From NCBI GenBank assembly GCA_029747015.1, contig JAKOGI010002164.1:1-64000 (forward strand): a stretch of 64,000 bases of DNA, given 5' to 3'. This document shows positions 43,308-55,217 of the stretch, in pieces; within the stretch, counting starts at the first letter, position 1, and the number at the start of each line of letters is the position of its first letter. The DNA comes from Carnegiea gigantea. Taxonomy: Eukaryota; Streptophyta; Magnoliopsida; Caryophyllales; Cactaceae. Position numbers and translations under genes: made by a program. The notes below the pieces were generated by a model, which was not told the DNA's origin, did not search any database, and saw only the letters and a program-made list of their open reading frames with translations.

Positions 43308-44349
43308 TACTCCCCGGTTGTTTTGAGTTTGTCCTCAAACTCAAAGGGTTGGCAAGCTTCTCATGAAGGGAGGCATGCTTATGAAATGGGAGCTCTTGTA
43401 GGAAGTGGTCAAAGGGCATCATTTGTAGGGTGGCATAGAGGAGGGGGGTGAGAAAGACATCCAAGTGAGGACTGTCTTTGGGTTTGGGAGATGGAATAAG
43501 GTCAAAAGGCAGCACTTGAAAAGCAATATGCACAGAGGTTTGATAAAAGTGGGTGTGGGAAGAGTGAAAACTACGGTGAGATTCGGTTGGGGAAAGAGAG
43601 GTGAGTAATAGATCATTTTGTGAGGCTTTATGTGGTTTGAGGATTTGGGAAGGTTGAATGGGGGTTAATGTGATTTTGTGGGGAAAGGATAGGATATGGT
43701 CTTGCTCCTTTGGATTGAAATAAATATTTGCATGCTCTTCTTCAATTTCGTTTGGCTTTTGAGAAACCTTCTCTAAGTGAAGTATTTCTTCTTTTTCAAC
43801 CTTGAGTTTAATTTCTTCTTCAAGGCTTTCCTCCTGATCGTTCTCTTCTTCCACGGCTTTCCTTTCTTCCAAGGTAATGACCTCGTTGTTTGGGCAATCC
43901 GTGGATAAGTGTCCAAGCCCTTGGCACTTGAGACACCTCCTAGGTTGTGGGGAAAGATCATTTGTGGGGTTGGTTCTTTTTGTGGGGTGGAAGGGAATGA
44001 ACCCGTGAGCTTAACGGAGATACTTTCTTTCATGGGCATGTAAGTGGATGGGTAAAGGAACCCTTCAACTTACTACTCAATTTCTTCCAAGTTCTCACCT
44101 TTTCTTTTCCTTTCTTTTTTCGCTCAAACTTGTATTTATTCCACCACTGAAGTGCACACCCTCTCAATCTTGAAATAACCACTTTGAACTTCTCTTGGTC
44201 ACTAAGGATACAACAAGCAAAAACTCGTTCCACCTTAGATAACCAACCTGTGAACTCTTCCTTTTCGCCATGAAATTTTGAAATTGCAAAGCAAGCATAT
44301 CCAATATCAATAAGAGCTAGTTCTTTCTCCAAGTTCTTTGAAGACGGAA
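43308..44349 (-). pseudogene. A3 degenerate gag
   Basis: Sense order: the start codon of A1 gag is ATT here (near 44347), then EKELALIDIGYACFAISKFHGEKEEFTGWLSKVERVFACC to WKKLSSKLKGS. A one-base loss occurs near 44055, and another shift before the zinc knuckle region (CLKCQGLGHLSTDCP partly out of frame). Then MEERKAVEEENDQEESLEEEIKLKVEKEE. The C-terminal part differs from A1: it keeps a pol linker segment (DSPHLDVFLTPLL, PFDHFLQEL) and ends at LANPLSLRTNSKQPG before the LTR. Confidence 0.88.
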
Positions 44350-44414
44350 TGAAGGATGAGGTCTAGGGTTCTTCGTGGATTGATTTGAAACGTAAGTTGG
44401 CTGTGGCAAAGGTG

Positions 44415-44595
44415 GCACGGTCGTGCAAGGGGGCACGGTCAGGCCGTGCTATGCTTCGGCTTGAGGAAATGCAGAAAAGTATAGTGGCACGGTCGTGCTG
44501 GGTGGCACGGGGGCACCGTGCTCCGTCTCGACTTGAAGATTTCTGGAAAAATGATATGGCACGGTCGTGTATGGTGGCACGGGGGCACCGGGCTG
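44415..44595 (-). other. A3 leader: three hairpin-plus-palindrome units
   Basis: 12-mers GCACGGTCGTGC at 44415-44426 and 44487-44498, with a third variant from about 44558; 17-mers at 44433-44449, 44505-44521 and about 44578-44594. Same order and spacing as A1. Confidence 0.86.
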
Positions 44596-44705
44596 CTTCT
44601 CTGGTCTTCGAGACTCGGATTGCCGGTTTGTGCCTCTTTTTGTTTTTTTGTATTTTGGCTTTTTGGGATGTGTTTGGGTATGATGTGGGTCACTTAAAAG
44701 CCTTG

Positions 44706-44717
44706 GCTCTGATACCA
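44706..44717 (-). other. A3 primer-binding site (initiator tRNA-Met)
   Basis: GCTCTGATACCA on the plus strand, 2 nt from the LTR at 44720. Confidence 0.94.
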
Positions 44718-44719
44718 CT

Positions 44720-45882
44720 TGATGTAGATGTGGGTGGTAAGTGAACCAAATCAACTCAAACTCAAACTAAACAAGAATCAACCAAAGAAAAGTGAATATG
44801 GTGGAAGATAGTTTGAGATGGTTTGAAGAATAATAACAAAAAAGAACAAGGATAAACAAGACCTTGTAATTAAGATAATCCTTCACGGAGCCACTCAATG
44901 ACTTGATCTTGGGCTATTCTCTTGTCTTAACCAAGGAATCACTCCAATTGGAAAAGGAAGAGAACCTAGAACACCACTTGAATGAGCCAATTTCAAGATA
45001 TAGAACTAGGAATTTTGAGACACAAATGAGAATCACTCTCAAAGGTGCTTGTATTACTTTGGAAATCTCTTACAATGCTGAATGATTAGCTTCACATGCC
45101 CCTCCCCTTTTATAGACTCAGCAAAAGACAATCAAAGACTCAAATAACTCCTAACAATTAAAACTAGCTAATGAAAAGTCTAAGAAAAATGAAAAGACAC
45201 ATCATAAAAGGGGGTGGGGGAGGTTACAAGGAATATTCTAGGATTTTTTTGCAGCTGATTACATCAATCTAGAAGCATCTAAAACGTGCACAATATCAGC
45301 CACACAAATATATGTAACCTAAGACTCTTCATATTCCCAGCATTAATCCTTGCAACTGCCCCAACTTCAACAGAGCATAACTTCCAGAATACTCGGCCAA
45401 ATCACGCGTTCTTGGGCTTGTTAGAAAGCCTGGAAGTCTATTTTCCAGAATGGGCTCATTTGCTCAATTTCGATAAGCGGTTTGAAAGTTATGGCCCAAA
45501 CAATGCACCTATCTCAGACTGGACTGGATCAGCATAACGTATTTTTGAGTGATATGTTGCCCAATCAAATGACGTCCAAATTAAACAAACTTGGGCTTAT
45601 TTTAAAGCTGAAATTTTAAGCTTCAAAAGCACATGGGCCCTTAAGTTGTGGGTCCACTTGAGCTTGTCCAAAAGTGGTCACAAAAATCGGGTTCCGTAGG
45701 GATGAATTCGGCACCAAATTTCTAGCAAAGCTTAACCTCTTTTTAACCTCTCCATAGTGTGTGAGTCTTTGAACTCACTTAAGAAGACCAAATAAGCACA
45801 CTTCCAAGCATGATCTTCTTTGACCCTTTTCTTCTTTGAAATTGGACTTGAATAAAAATGATGCATATGGAAATATGCATCA
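44720..45882 (-). repeat. A3 5' LTR
   Basis: 1163 bp with a TATA box (sense TATAAAA, plus 45108-45114) followed by GGGGAGGGG. Ends ATATGCATCA; right flank CATAC. Confidence 0.94.
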
Positions 45883-46722
45883 CATACCCACAAGAGGATA
45901 AGAGATCAAGGACTTTTTCCAAACCGGTCAGATTAAGCTCTAATCTGCGCGGTAAAATGTTTAAGTCTAATTACCTTACTTAAACATGTCATAAACTTGA
46001 TTTCTTTGTGGGGGGGTTTATACACATCCCAAAGTTACTCCCCAGGGCCTGAAAACCGAATCATCATCACTTTTGCTAAGCCTAATCCTAGTCCCAAAGC
46101 CGGCCAGAAACTGTCCTTGAACCCGGTTTGCTGTCCCGGTTTATTTTTGCCTTCATCGGTGGGTTTCCTTCAACTCAGCAGATTTGGCACACTCTTCAAA
46201 GCTTGGCACACGTCCCTAGGCATCAATGATGGGCTGCAAGACCTTGGGAAGGTCGGACTAATGAAGAACAAGCAGCAAAAAGAGTGTCTCTTGCATACTA
46301 TTGGCTAGACAAAAGGCAAGGACCACTTTACGGCTAACCAATGGGAGTTCAGCAAAATCTCAGCATGTATTAAGCTTAGTTTAAGAGTAGATTGATGTAT
46401 AATGAACAATAGTAATGTTTTACTTTATGTTTAAGATGTATTAGATTAGTTTAAGCAAGCTTGTAATCTAGTTTAGCACAAATCAGCTTGTGTCAGCTCT
46501 TAATACCTTTCCTAACTATTAAGAAAGGTAGAGGGGTGTGTGTGTGCGCTTGCTTGCTAGCTTAGCTCCATTTAAAGAGCTTAGACGCCCCTTGTATCAG
46601 CACATATATCAGATTTGAAAGAAAACCCCTTTGAGAGCTTTGTGCTTTCGTGCCTTAGTGCATCCAAATACTAAACTTGCTTATCCTTAACTAGGCCGGT
46701 TAAGGTGGTGATCAAGTGTAGT

Positions 46723-46821
46723 CTTAAACTTGATTAAGTGGTGATATCTGTATCTTAATCATAGTTTAAGGGCCCTAAACTCGAGTTTGGTGGTGTTTGT
46801 GTATCCAAACATTGAGTTTAG
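46723..46821 (+). other. LTR hairpin array (E2)
   Basis: Stem 1: CTTAAACTTGATTAAG (46723-46738) with CTTAATCATAGTTTAAG (46754-46770), one bulge; loop with GTGGTGATATCTGTAT. Stem 2: CTAAACTCGAGTTTGG (46775-46790) with CCAAACATTGAGTTTAG (46805-46821), loop TGGTGTTTGTGTAT. Both arms differ from B1 and still pair. Confidence 0.75.
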
Positions 46822-47073
46822 AACTATCCATCTACCTTGATAATCTTCAAGTATTTAAAGAGAATTAAGGATAGTTTGCTAGCTTAATCTTGAGTTAGTA
46901 AATCTTATCTTTGATTCCCTTCCACTTTCTCCCAAACACAAGCCATTCACATATCCATTCCCATGCTTATTCAAGGCTTAGACTACCTCTAATAGTCTAG
47001 CTTCCATCACAAACCTCAAACCATACTCAACCGTGCAAAAGTGAGAAACATGGTGTCACAAACCAGAAAAGTG

Positions 47074-47109
47074 GCACGGCCTGCCTGTGCCTAAAGGCAC
47101 GACCGTGCC
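47074..47109 (+). other. Leader motif in E2 LTR
   Basis: GCACGGCCTGCCTGTGC (47074-47090), 7 nt, GCACGACCGTGC (47098-47109). Equivalent units in the 3' LTR at 56200-56216 and 56223-56234, where the hairpin arm is intact. Confidence 0.85.
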
Positions 47110-47398
47110 ACACCTAATCCGTATGGTTTTCACTTGATTGCTTCATATTCTTGGTAGCTTGTAACTTGGTTCCATTCACCCTTTGAGATATACATCAAAG
47201 TACATCAAACTTCCTTTGATTTTCACTTAGAATCCCTTGATTCTAAGTTCCATTCCTCCCTCACATGTTTGTTGCCTCACAACCCACATATTATGTGCCA
47301 CTTTCCTTAGTTTTCTCATGATTGTATTCTCCCTTGGTTTGTAAGCTTTCACTCTTCAATTGAGTCTTAGCTTGGACCCTCGGGACATACATCATATT

Positions 47399-47410
47399 TG
47401 GTATCAGAGC
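47399..47410 (+). other. E2 primer-binding site (initiator tRNA-Met)
   Basis: TGGTATCAGAGC, 4 nt after the LTR end. Confidence 0.94.
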
Positions 47411-47498
47411 AAGTTTCTCCTTGGCCTGGTATTCATCCCCAAGCTCCCCAAAACTCAAAAAAAAATTCCAAACAAAAAACCTAAAACTTTGTTCAAGC

Positions 47499-48425
47499 AT
47501 GGCTTCAACAAGCATGACTTTGGAGGAAAGGTTCGAAGCTTTAATGAAGCAAACTGAGTTTTTGGTTAGCAAAAGTAGAGAGGACTCACAAAGGAATCAA
47601 GAAATTCAAGTTCAAAATGAGTACCTCCAAAAACGGCTTGGTGCATATTTGAAACAAAAGCAACAAGCTAATGAAGAACCATTCCAATCTGATTCCGGAA
47701 GACAAGAACAAGTGTTTAGCCATACTCTTGATTCATCCAGTGAAGATGAACCATTGAGAATGACTAGACAAGACTCACAAAATCAAGCTAGTGCAAATGA
47801 TTTCAAAGTTGAAATTCCAGAATTTGAAGGCAAGCTTGATCCTGAAGATTTTTTGGATTGGTTACACACAGTTGAAAAGAGTTTTTGAGTACAAGGACAT
47901 CCCAGAAGACAAGAAGGTGAAGCTGATTGCTTTAAGGCTTCGAAAGTATGCTTCTCTATGGTGGACTAACTTGTGTGCCAAAAGAGTAAGAGAAAGGAGG
48001 TCCAAAATCATAACTTGGGAGAAGATGAAGTCAAAGCTCAAGGCTAGATTTCTTCCTTCTACCTATGTTCAAGATTGCTACTCTCAACTCCACCATTTGA
48101 ACCAAGGTAATTTGAGTGTAGAAGAATACACTCGTGAATTTGAAAAGCTTGTGATTAAGTGTGATATTCAAGAGCCAGAAGAACAAATAATTGTTAGATA
48201 CTTAGGAGGTCTTGATCCTAGGTATGCTAATGTTGTTGATTTGCAAGCTTACACTTCTTTTAATGAAGTATGTGTGCTAGCTCACAAGGTTGAGCAGCAA
48301 AAGAAGAGCAAACCGCCCTCACGGCATGAAATCCTAAATCCCTCACCACATGAACAAACCTTAAACAAGGGGAGTTCATCCTATGCCCCTAAACCCACGG
48401 CATCCCTTTCACCTTCTCCACAAAA
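47499..48425 (+). pseudogene. E2 gag, frameshifted and truncated
   Basis: ATG 47499 (MASTSMTLEERFEALMKQTEFL). N-terminal coiled-coil-like segment, capsid domain DFKVEIPEFEGKLDPEDFLDWLHTVE, a one-base shift near 47878, then FEYKDIPEDKKVKL to EEYTREFEKLVIKCD and a Pro/Ser-rich linker. It ends at about 48425 before the expected zinc knuckle, where sequence switches to a D-type leader. Confidence 0.9.
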
Positions 48426-48491
48426 AAACATCCCAAAAGTCAAAATATAAAAACACCCCTGCAACAGCTTCACCCACAAACCCGATCCTAC

Positions 48492-48596
48492 GCACGGTCG
48501 CCCGTGCCAAGGAGCACGACCGTGCCTCCTTCAAAATCTGCATTTCACAAGTCGAAGCAAAGCACGGCCACCTCGTGCCTCACTGCACGCCCGTGC
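48492..48596 (+). other. D1 leader: two hairpin-plus-palindrome units
   Basis: GCACGGTCGCCCGTGC 48492-48507 and GCACGACCGTGC 48514-48525; GCACGGCCACCTCGTGC 48562-48578 and GCACGCCCGTGC 48585-48596. Both spacers are 6 nt. Confidence 0.86.
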
Positions 48597-48638
48597 CACC
48601 TTCCCCGGCAGCATTTTCTTCCCCCAAAGCACTTCAAC

Positions 48639-51600
48639 ATGTCTACTAAGTCTACAAGAAACGATCAAGCAAGAGTAGAGGAGTTGGAAGCCCAGGTTAC
48701 ATATCTCCGGACACAACTTGGCCAACTCTTAGAGGAGAAAAGAAGGTGGGTTTATAGCCCCACACCCTCTCACCCTCATGAACCGGTGGTCGAATCTGAA
48801 GAGGAAGTCCTTCACTCCCGTGCCAATTCAAGTGATGAGGAAGCCCCATGGAGACGAAAGCAAGAGGCAATATTGGTGGTGTCCGAATTGACATCCCCGA
48901 ATTTGAAGGTCAACTTGACCCGGATTTGTTCCTCGATTGGTTGCATACCATTGAGCGAATCTTTGAGCACGAGGACATCCCGGAGGACAAGAAGGTAAAA
49001 CTTGTAGCCCTTAAACTCAGAAAATATGCTTCAATTTGGTGGGCTAATCTTGGAGCTAAAAGAGCAAGGAATGGAAAGGGAAAAATCAGAACTTGGGCCA
49101 AAATGAAAGAAAAGTTTAAGGCCAAGTTTCTTCCCTCTCACTATGTGCAAGACAATAATCTCAAGCTCCATCGACTCAAGCAAGGATCCAAGAGTGTGGA
49201 AGAATACACTCGGGAGTTTGAACAACTCCTACTCAAATGTGATTTGAAAGAAGACGACTCACAAACCTTGGTAAGATACTTAACCGGTCTTGATGAGTCC
49301 ATTGCTCATGTAATTGAGTTACAACCTTACTCATCCCTAGATGACTTGAGTTCTCTAGCCTATAAGGTAGAGCAACAAAAGAAATCTAAGGGAAAGAGCA
49401 TCTTGTCCAAACCTCTTTCTCATCCCCACTCCACACAAAGACCTCCCTACTACCCTCCTAGACCTCAAAACCCTCCACAAGCCAAAAACACCACTCCAAC
49501 CCCTCCTAAGCCCTCCACACAAGAGCCCAAATCCAAGGACAAGGTTCGATGTTTTTGTTGCCAAGGAATGGGACACTATGCCTCAGAGTGTCCAAACAAG
49601 AGGATTGTTTCCTTAGCAGAATATCAAGAAGCATGTGAAGAACATGCATATGAAGAAGAAGAAGGAGAACATTTTGAAGAAGGAAACTTGGAAGAAGTTG
49701 AAGAAGGCCCCGATGAAGGAGAATTGCTAGTCATCCGCTGGGCATTGAGTGGATTTGCCACTCAAGAAGACATGGAGCAAAGAGAAGCTATATTCCACAC
49801 AAGGTGTACGGTGGGAAACAAGGTATGCTCCCTCATTATTGATGGTGGAAGTTGTGCCAATGTTGCTTCCAAGACTATGGTTGATAAGCTCAAGCTGCAA
49901 GTCTCTCCTCGCCTCAATCCCTACACCATTCAATGGTTGAACCAAGGCAAGGGTTTGCAAATCACTCACCGAAGTCTTGTTTCTTTTTCAATTGGGAAAA
50001 ATTATAAGGATGAGATATGGTGTGACATTGTCCCTATGGATGCTTGTCATATTTTGTTGGGTAGACCGTGGCTATGTGATAGAAGTGTCATCCATGATGG
50101 CCGGATGAACACTTATTCTTTCCAAAAAGACCACGAAAAGATTACCCTTACTCCTCTTAAAATTCCCTCCACCACTAGACCCAAAGACAATCCTCACTTG
50201 GATGTCTTTCTCACCACTCTCCTCAAATCCGAGCACCATGAATTTGAGTCTTTCAAATACTTGATTCTTCTACAAGAGGAACCTAAGCCACCATCTCCCA
50301 CACATCCACTACTCACCCCTCTCCTTCAAACCTACCATCATGTCTTTCCACAAGAGATCCCACATGGCCTTCCCCCTCCTAGATCCATCCAACACAAGAT
50401 AGACCTCATTCCCGGTTTCGTTCTTCCCAACAAGCCGGCCTACCGGATGTCTCCTAGTGAAACTCAAGAAATCCAAAGACAAGTAGATGACCTCTTGTCC
50501 AAGGGTTTAATTCGGGAGAGTTTGAGTCCATGTGCCGTGCCCGCCCTCCTTGTTCCTAAAAAGGACGGTAGCATGCGCACGTGTGTGGATAGCCGGGCTA
50601 TTAACAAAATCACTATCAAGTACCGGTATCCTATTCCAAGATTGGAAGATCTACTTGATGAACTCTATGGAGCCGCTATCTTTTCCAAGATTGATTTACG
50701 AAGTGGCTACTATCAAATCCGGATCTTTGAAGGTGATGAATGGAAAACCGCCTTTAAGACTAAAGGAGGTTTGTATGAGTGGCTTGTGATGCTATTTGGG
50801 CTTACTAATGCCCCTAGCACTTTCATGAGGCTTATGAACCAAGTTCTAAAGCCTCTCATTGGCATTTGTGTTGTTGTTTACTTTGATGATATTTTGGTCT
50901 ATAGCAAGACCGAAGAAGAGCATGCCCAACACTTGCAACAAGTTTTGGAGATCCTTTCTCAAGAGCAACTCTATGGCAATATGGAGAAATGTTATTTCTT
51001 CACTCCTCAAGTGGTATTCTTGTGTTTCATTGTGTCCGCCCAAGGTCTTCAAGTTGATGATAGCAAGATCAAGGCTATCCAAGAATGGCCTACTCCTACA
51101 TCTATCACTCAAGTAAGGAGTTTCCATGGCCTAGCATCATTCTATCGGAGATTCATCCGAAATTTCAGCACCATTGTGGCTCCTATGACCGAGGTAATTA
51201 AAGGCAAATAATTTTCTTGGAACGAGCAAGCACAACAAGCCTTTGAAGAGATCAAGAAGAAACTCACTAGTGCTCCCATCCTAGCCTTGCCCGATTTTGC
51301 CAAAGTTTTTGAAGTTGAATGTGATGCATCTGGGGTAGGAATTGGAGCTGTCCTATCTCAAGAGAAGAGACCCATTGCCTTCTTTAGTGAGAAGCTCAAC
51401 GATGCCAAGAAGAAGTACTCCACCTACGACAAGGAGTTTTATGCTATCATTAGAGCATTGGAGCATTGACGTCATTATCTTGTTGGAGGAGAATTCATTC
51501 TCCATTCTGATCATGAGGCTCTCAAGTACATTCAAGGACAACACAAACTCAGCCCTAGACATGCTAAATGGGTAGAGTATCTTCAGTCCTTCCATTTCAC

Positions 51601-52942
51601 CATCCAAGATAAGGCGGAGACTCTCAACAAAGGAGTCGATGCACTCTCTCGTAGGTACTTGTTACTCTCCACTTTGAGTACTAAAGTACTTGGTTTTGAG
51701 ATTGTGAAAGACTTGTACTCCAAAGATGATGATTTCAAGGATATTTTTGAGAAGTGTTCTAAGCACCCCCATGGGTTGTTTCATTTAGAAGATGGGTTCC
51801 TATTTAAAGGCTCACGCCTTTGCATTCCTCAATGCGGATTTAGAGAGCTCCTTATCCAAGAGCTACATGGAGGAGCCCTAGCCGGCCATTTCGGTGTAGA
51901 AAAGACAAGAGCAATGTTGAAGGAATACTACTATTGGCCAAAGCTGTCAAGAGATGTAGAGCATTTCATCAAAAGATGTTCTACTTGTCAAATGGCTAAG
52001 AGCCATGCGTTGCCCCAAGGCTTGTACTCCCCTCTTCCTATTCCTCAAGCCCCTTGGAAAGATATTAGTTTGGACTTCATTACGGGTTTGCCTAGAACCC
52101 AAAGGAACAAGGATTCCATTATAGTAGTTGTGGACCGATTTTCTAAGATGGCGCATTTCATCCCTTGCCACACTACTAATGATGCTACTCAAGTGGCTAA
52201 CTTGTACTTCAAGGAAATTGTGAGATACATGGCATTCCTAAGAGTATGGTGTCCGATCGTGACCCTAAGTTCCTTAGTCACTTTTGGCTCACTTTGTGGC
52301 GTAAATTGGGTACTCAACTCAAGTTTAGCACAACATGTCATCTCCAAACCGATGGACAAACTGAAGTCACTAATAGGACTTTGGGTACTTTACTACGAGT
52401 CCTTGTGAAGAAGCATTTGAAGAATTGGGATGAGTTGTTGCCCCATGCCGAGTCTGCATTCAATCGAGTGCCTAGCAAGTCCACCCAACTCTCTCCTTTT
52501 CAAGTTGTCTATGGTTATAATCCCAGGAGTCCGTTGGATCTTATTCCTATTCCCACTCCTACAAAACTTAGTTGGGAAGCCGAGAAACGAGCCAAGGAAA
52601 TTCAAGAACTTCATGCTCGCATTCGTGACAACATAGCCAAGGCTAATGAGAGAGCCATGCAAAGCGCCGACAAGCATCGGAAAGAGGTACTATTTCAGCC
52701 TGGAGACTTGGTTTGGATTCACCTGCGGAAGGAACGTTTTCCTTCTAAAAGAAAATCTAAGTTGATGCCTCAATCCGATGGGCCCTTTGAGATCCTTGAG
52801 AAGGTTGGGCCTAATGCTTACAAGGTTGATCTTCCCGGGATTATGGAGTTTCAGCTACATTCAATGTCTCCAATCTTAGCCCCTATTTTACTGATGAGCC
52901 CCTTCCTAGTTTGAGGGCAAACTTTCACTCACCCGGGGGGAA
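48639..52942 (+). pseudogene. D1 gag-pol, five breaks
   Basis: ATG 48639 (MSTKSTRNDQARVEELEAQ). Frameshift near 48868, then a long open stretch to 51211: capsid, zinc knuckle RCFCCQGMGHYASECP, protease [17 protein letters not shown], and reverse transcriptase with [13 protein letters not shown]. Stops follow at 51209-51211 and 51467-51469 (TGG to TGA, in RNase H). Integrase continues with GALAGHFG, CSTCQMAKSH, ISLDFI; one base is lost near 52228 before VSDRDPKF; GQTEVTNR and GDLVWIHLRKERF follow, and a last shift is near 52838. The capsid and start are those of the A2 gag. Confidence 0.92.
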
Positions 52943-53533
52943 TGATGGAGACCATCATGAACGACCCAAAGACCATCAAGCCCAGCCCAAGGAAGACCTA
53001 ATCAAGCTTCAAGAAGTCAAAGACGTGGCAAAACTCTGTAGAAAAGTTTTATTCCTTCCGGAAGAATTAGTGCCCGATTCGTCCCTGCGGAAGGAAATTT
53101 CTGTGGCAACTTTTGAACAAGCTCAAGTAGACCCACCACTTGAGGGCCCATATGCCTCTGGAAGATATACTCTGTTGAAGTTGAGGCAGCTGCAAGGATT
53201 AATTCTGGGAAAGTGAAGAGTCTTCGGTTACATGTGTTTGTGTGGCTGATATTGTGCACGTTTTGGAGGCTTCTAGATGGAGATAATCAGCTGATAGAAA
53301 TCCTAGAATATTCCTTGTAACCTCCCCTACCCCTTTTATGATGAGTCCTTTCATTTTACTTAGTCTTTTCATTGGCTAGTTTTAATTGTTAGGAGTTGTT
53401 GAGTCTTTTGGTTGTCTTTTGCTGAGCTTATAAAAGAGGAGGGGCGTGTGATGCTTGTCATTCAGATTCTATGAGATTTCCAAAAGCAATACAAGTACTT
53501 TGAGTGTGTTTCTCAAAAGTGCATCTAAAATTC
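52943..53533 (+). repeat. D1 first LTR copy, internally deleted and truncated
   Basis: Starts TGATGGAGACC after CACCCGGGGGGAA. Lacks about 240 bp relative to the second copy (join near 53150-53160) and stops at AAATTC, where integrase sequence restarts. TATA box at 53429-53435. Confidence 0.88.
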
Positions 53534-54334
53534 ACTAATAGGACTTTGGGTACTTTACTGCGAGTCCTTGTGAAGAAGCATTTGAAGAATTGGGATGAGT
53601 TGTTGCCCCATGCCTAGTTTGCATTCAATCGAGTGCCTAGCAAGTCCACCCAACTCTCTCCTTTTTAAGTTGTCTATGGCTATAATCCTAGGAGTCCATT
53701 GGATCTTATTCCTATTCCCACTCCTACAAAACTTAGTTGGGAAGCCGAGAAACGAGCCAAGGAAATTCAAGAACTTCATGCTCGCGTTCGTGACAACATA
53801 GCCAAGGCTAATGAGAGAGCCATGCAAAGCGCCAACAAGCACCGGAAAGAGGTACATTTTCAGCCTGGAGACTTGGTTTGGATTCACCTGCGAAAGGAAC
53901 GTTTTCCTTCTAAAAGAAAATCTAAGTTGATGCCTCGATCCGATGGGCCCTTTGAGATCCTTGAGAAGGTTGGGCCTAATGCTTACAATGTTGATCTTCC
54001 CGGAGATTATGGAGTTTCAGCTACATTCAATGTCTCCGACCTTAGCCCCTATTTTACTAATGAGCCCCTTCCTAGTTTGAGGGCAAACTTTCACTCACCC
54101 GGGGGGAATGATGGAGACCATCATGAACGGCCCAAAGACCATCAAGCCCAGCCCAAGGAAGACCCAATCAAGCTTCAAGAAGTCAAAAACGTGGTAAAAC
54201 TCTGTAGAAAAGTTTTATTCCTTCCGGAAGAATTAGTGCCCGATTCGTCCCTGCGGAAGGTAATTTCTGTGGCAACTTTTGGACAAGCTCAAGTAGACCC
54301 ACAACTTGAGGGACCATATGCTTTGGAAGCTTAA
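53534..54334 (+). pseudogene. D1 duplicated integrase C-terminal part and LTR tail
   Basis: Repeats 52369 onward: [27 protein letters not shown], two stops (near 53617 and 53666), then an open frame from 53699 to 54334. It keeps GDLVWIHLRKERF and ATFNVSDLSPYF, crosses into the LTR at 54109 and ends FGQAQVDPQLEGPYALEA. Here the GDYGVSATFNV junction lacks the frameshift present in the first copy. Confidence 0.9.
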
Positions 54335-55217
54335 GATTTCAGCTTTAAAGTAAGCCCAAGTTTGTTTAATTTGGACGTCATTTGATTGGGCAAAATATCA
54401 CTCAAAGGTACATTATTTTGATCCAGTCTAGTCTAAGATAGGTGCATTGTGTGGGCCATAACTTTTAAACCGCTTATCCAAATTGAGCAAATGAGCCCAT
54501 TATGGAAACTAGACTTCCAGGGCTTTCTACCAAGCCCAAGAACACGTGTTTTGGCCGAGTATTCTGGAAGATATACTCTGTTGAAGTTGAGGCAACTGCA
54601 AGGGTTAATTCTCGGAAAGTGAAGAGTCTTCGGTTACATGTGTTTGTGTGGCTGATATTGTGCACGTTTTGGAGGCTTCTAGATGGAGATAGTCAGTTGA
54701 TAGCAATCCTAGAATATTTCTTGTAACCTCTCCTACCCCTTTTATGTTGAGTCTTTTCATTTTACTTAGTCTTTTCATTGGCTAGTTTTAATTGTTAGGA
54801 GTTGTTGAGTCTTTTGGTTGTCTTTTGCTGAGCTTATAAAAGAGGAGGGGCGTGTGATGCTTGTCATTCAGATTGTATGAGATTTCCAAAAGCAATACAA
54901 GTACTTTGAGTGTGTTTCTCAAAAGTGCATCTAAAATTCCTAGTTCTATATCTTGAATTGTGGCAAATTCAAGTGGTGTTCTAGGTTCTCTATCTTCTCC
55001 ATTGGAGTGATTCCTCGGTTAAGACAAGAGAATTCGCCCCAGATCAAGTCATTGAGTGGCTCCGTGAAGGATTATCTCAATTACAAGGTCTTGTTCTATC
55101 CTTTTCTTATGTGGTGAAGATCTTCTTCCATCTCATCCTTCTTTCATTTCCCTTTTCACTTTGGTTTGTTTTGAGTTTGAGTTTGATTTGGATCACTTTC
55201 CACGCACACATACATCA
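54109..55217 (+). repeat. D1 3' LTR, complete
   Basis: 1109 bp, TGATGGAGACC to CATACATCA. TATA box 54835-54841 followed by GAGGAGGGG as in LTR A. Downstream hairpin with CCTAGTTCTATATC and GTGGTGTTCTAGG as in A2. Confidence 0.94.

Larger units (their letters stand above)
42142..45882 (-). mobile_element. Element A3: gag-only family-A element, TSD CATAC
   Basis: Complete 3741-bp minus-strand element. LTRs 42142-43307 (1166 bp) and 44720-45882 (1163 bp), with a 1412-bp internal region. Encodes a degenerate version of the A1 gag and no enzymes. The shared gag in two separate insertions shows that the gag-only form itself was copied. Confidence 0.95.
45883..47394 (+). repeat. E2 5' LTR, segment 2
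   Basis: 1512 bp to GGGACATACATCA at 47394. Contains a short GT repeat (about 46531-46546), the hairpin array (46723-46821) and the leader motif (47074-47109). Total LTR length without A3 is about 1953 bp. Confidence 0.92.
48430..55217 (+). mobile_element. Element D1: gypsy/CRM-like element lacking its 5' LTR, with internal duplication
   Basis: Starts in the leader (TCCCAAAAG... like 27970 of A2), has gag-pol, then a tandem duplication of the integrase-LTR junction, and a complete 3' LTR (54109-55217). It lies in the E2 3' LTR: the right flank CCCAAAGCC matches E2 at 46093. Its left flank and 5' LTR were lost with E2 pol. Its LTR is similar to LTR A over the U3-TATA region, so family D is a candidate helper for family A. 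Confidence 0.88.

Noticed and set aside
46531..46546. GT microsatellite in LTR E2
   Set aside because: Short (a few units), also in the 3' LTR at about 55660-55672; ordinary slippage.
47186..47197. TATACATCA at 47197 as the end of LTR E2
   Set aside because: The 3' LTR copy continues with the same sequence to 56525, and the primer-binding site is at 47399, so the true end is 47394.
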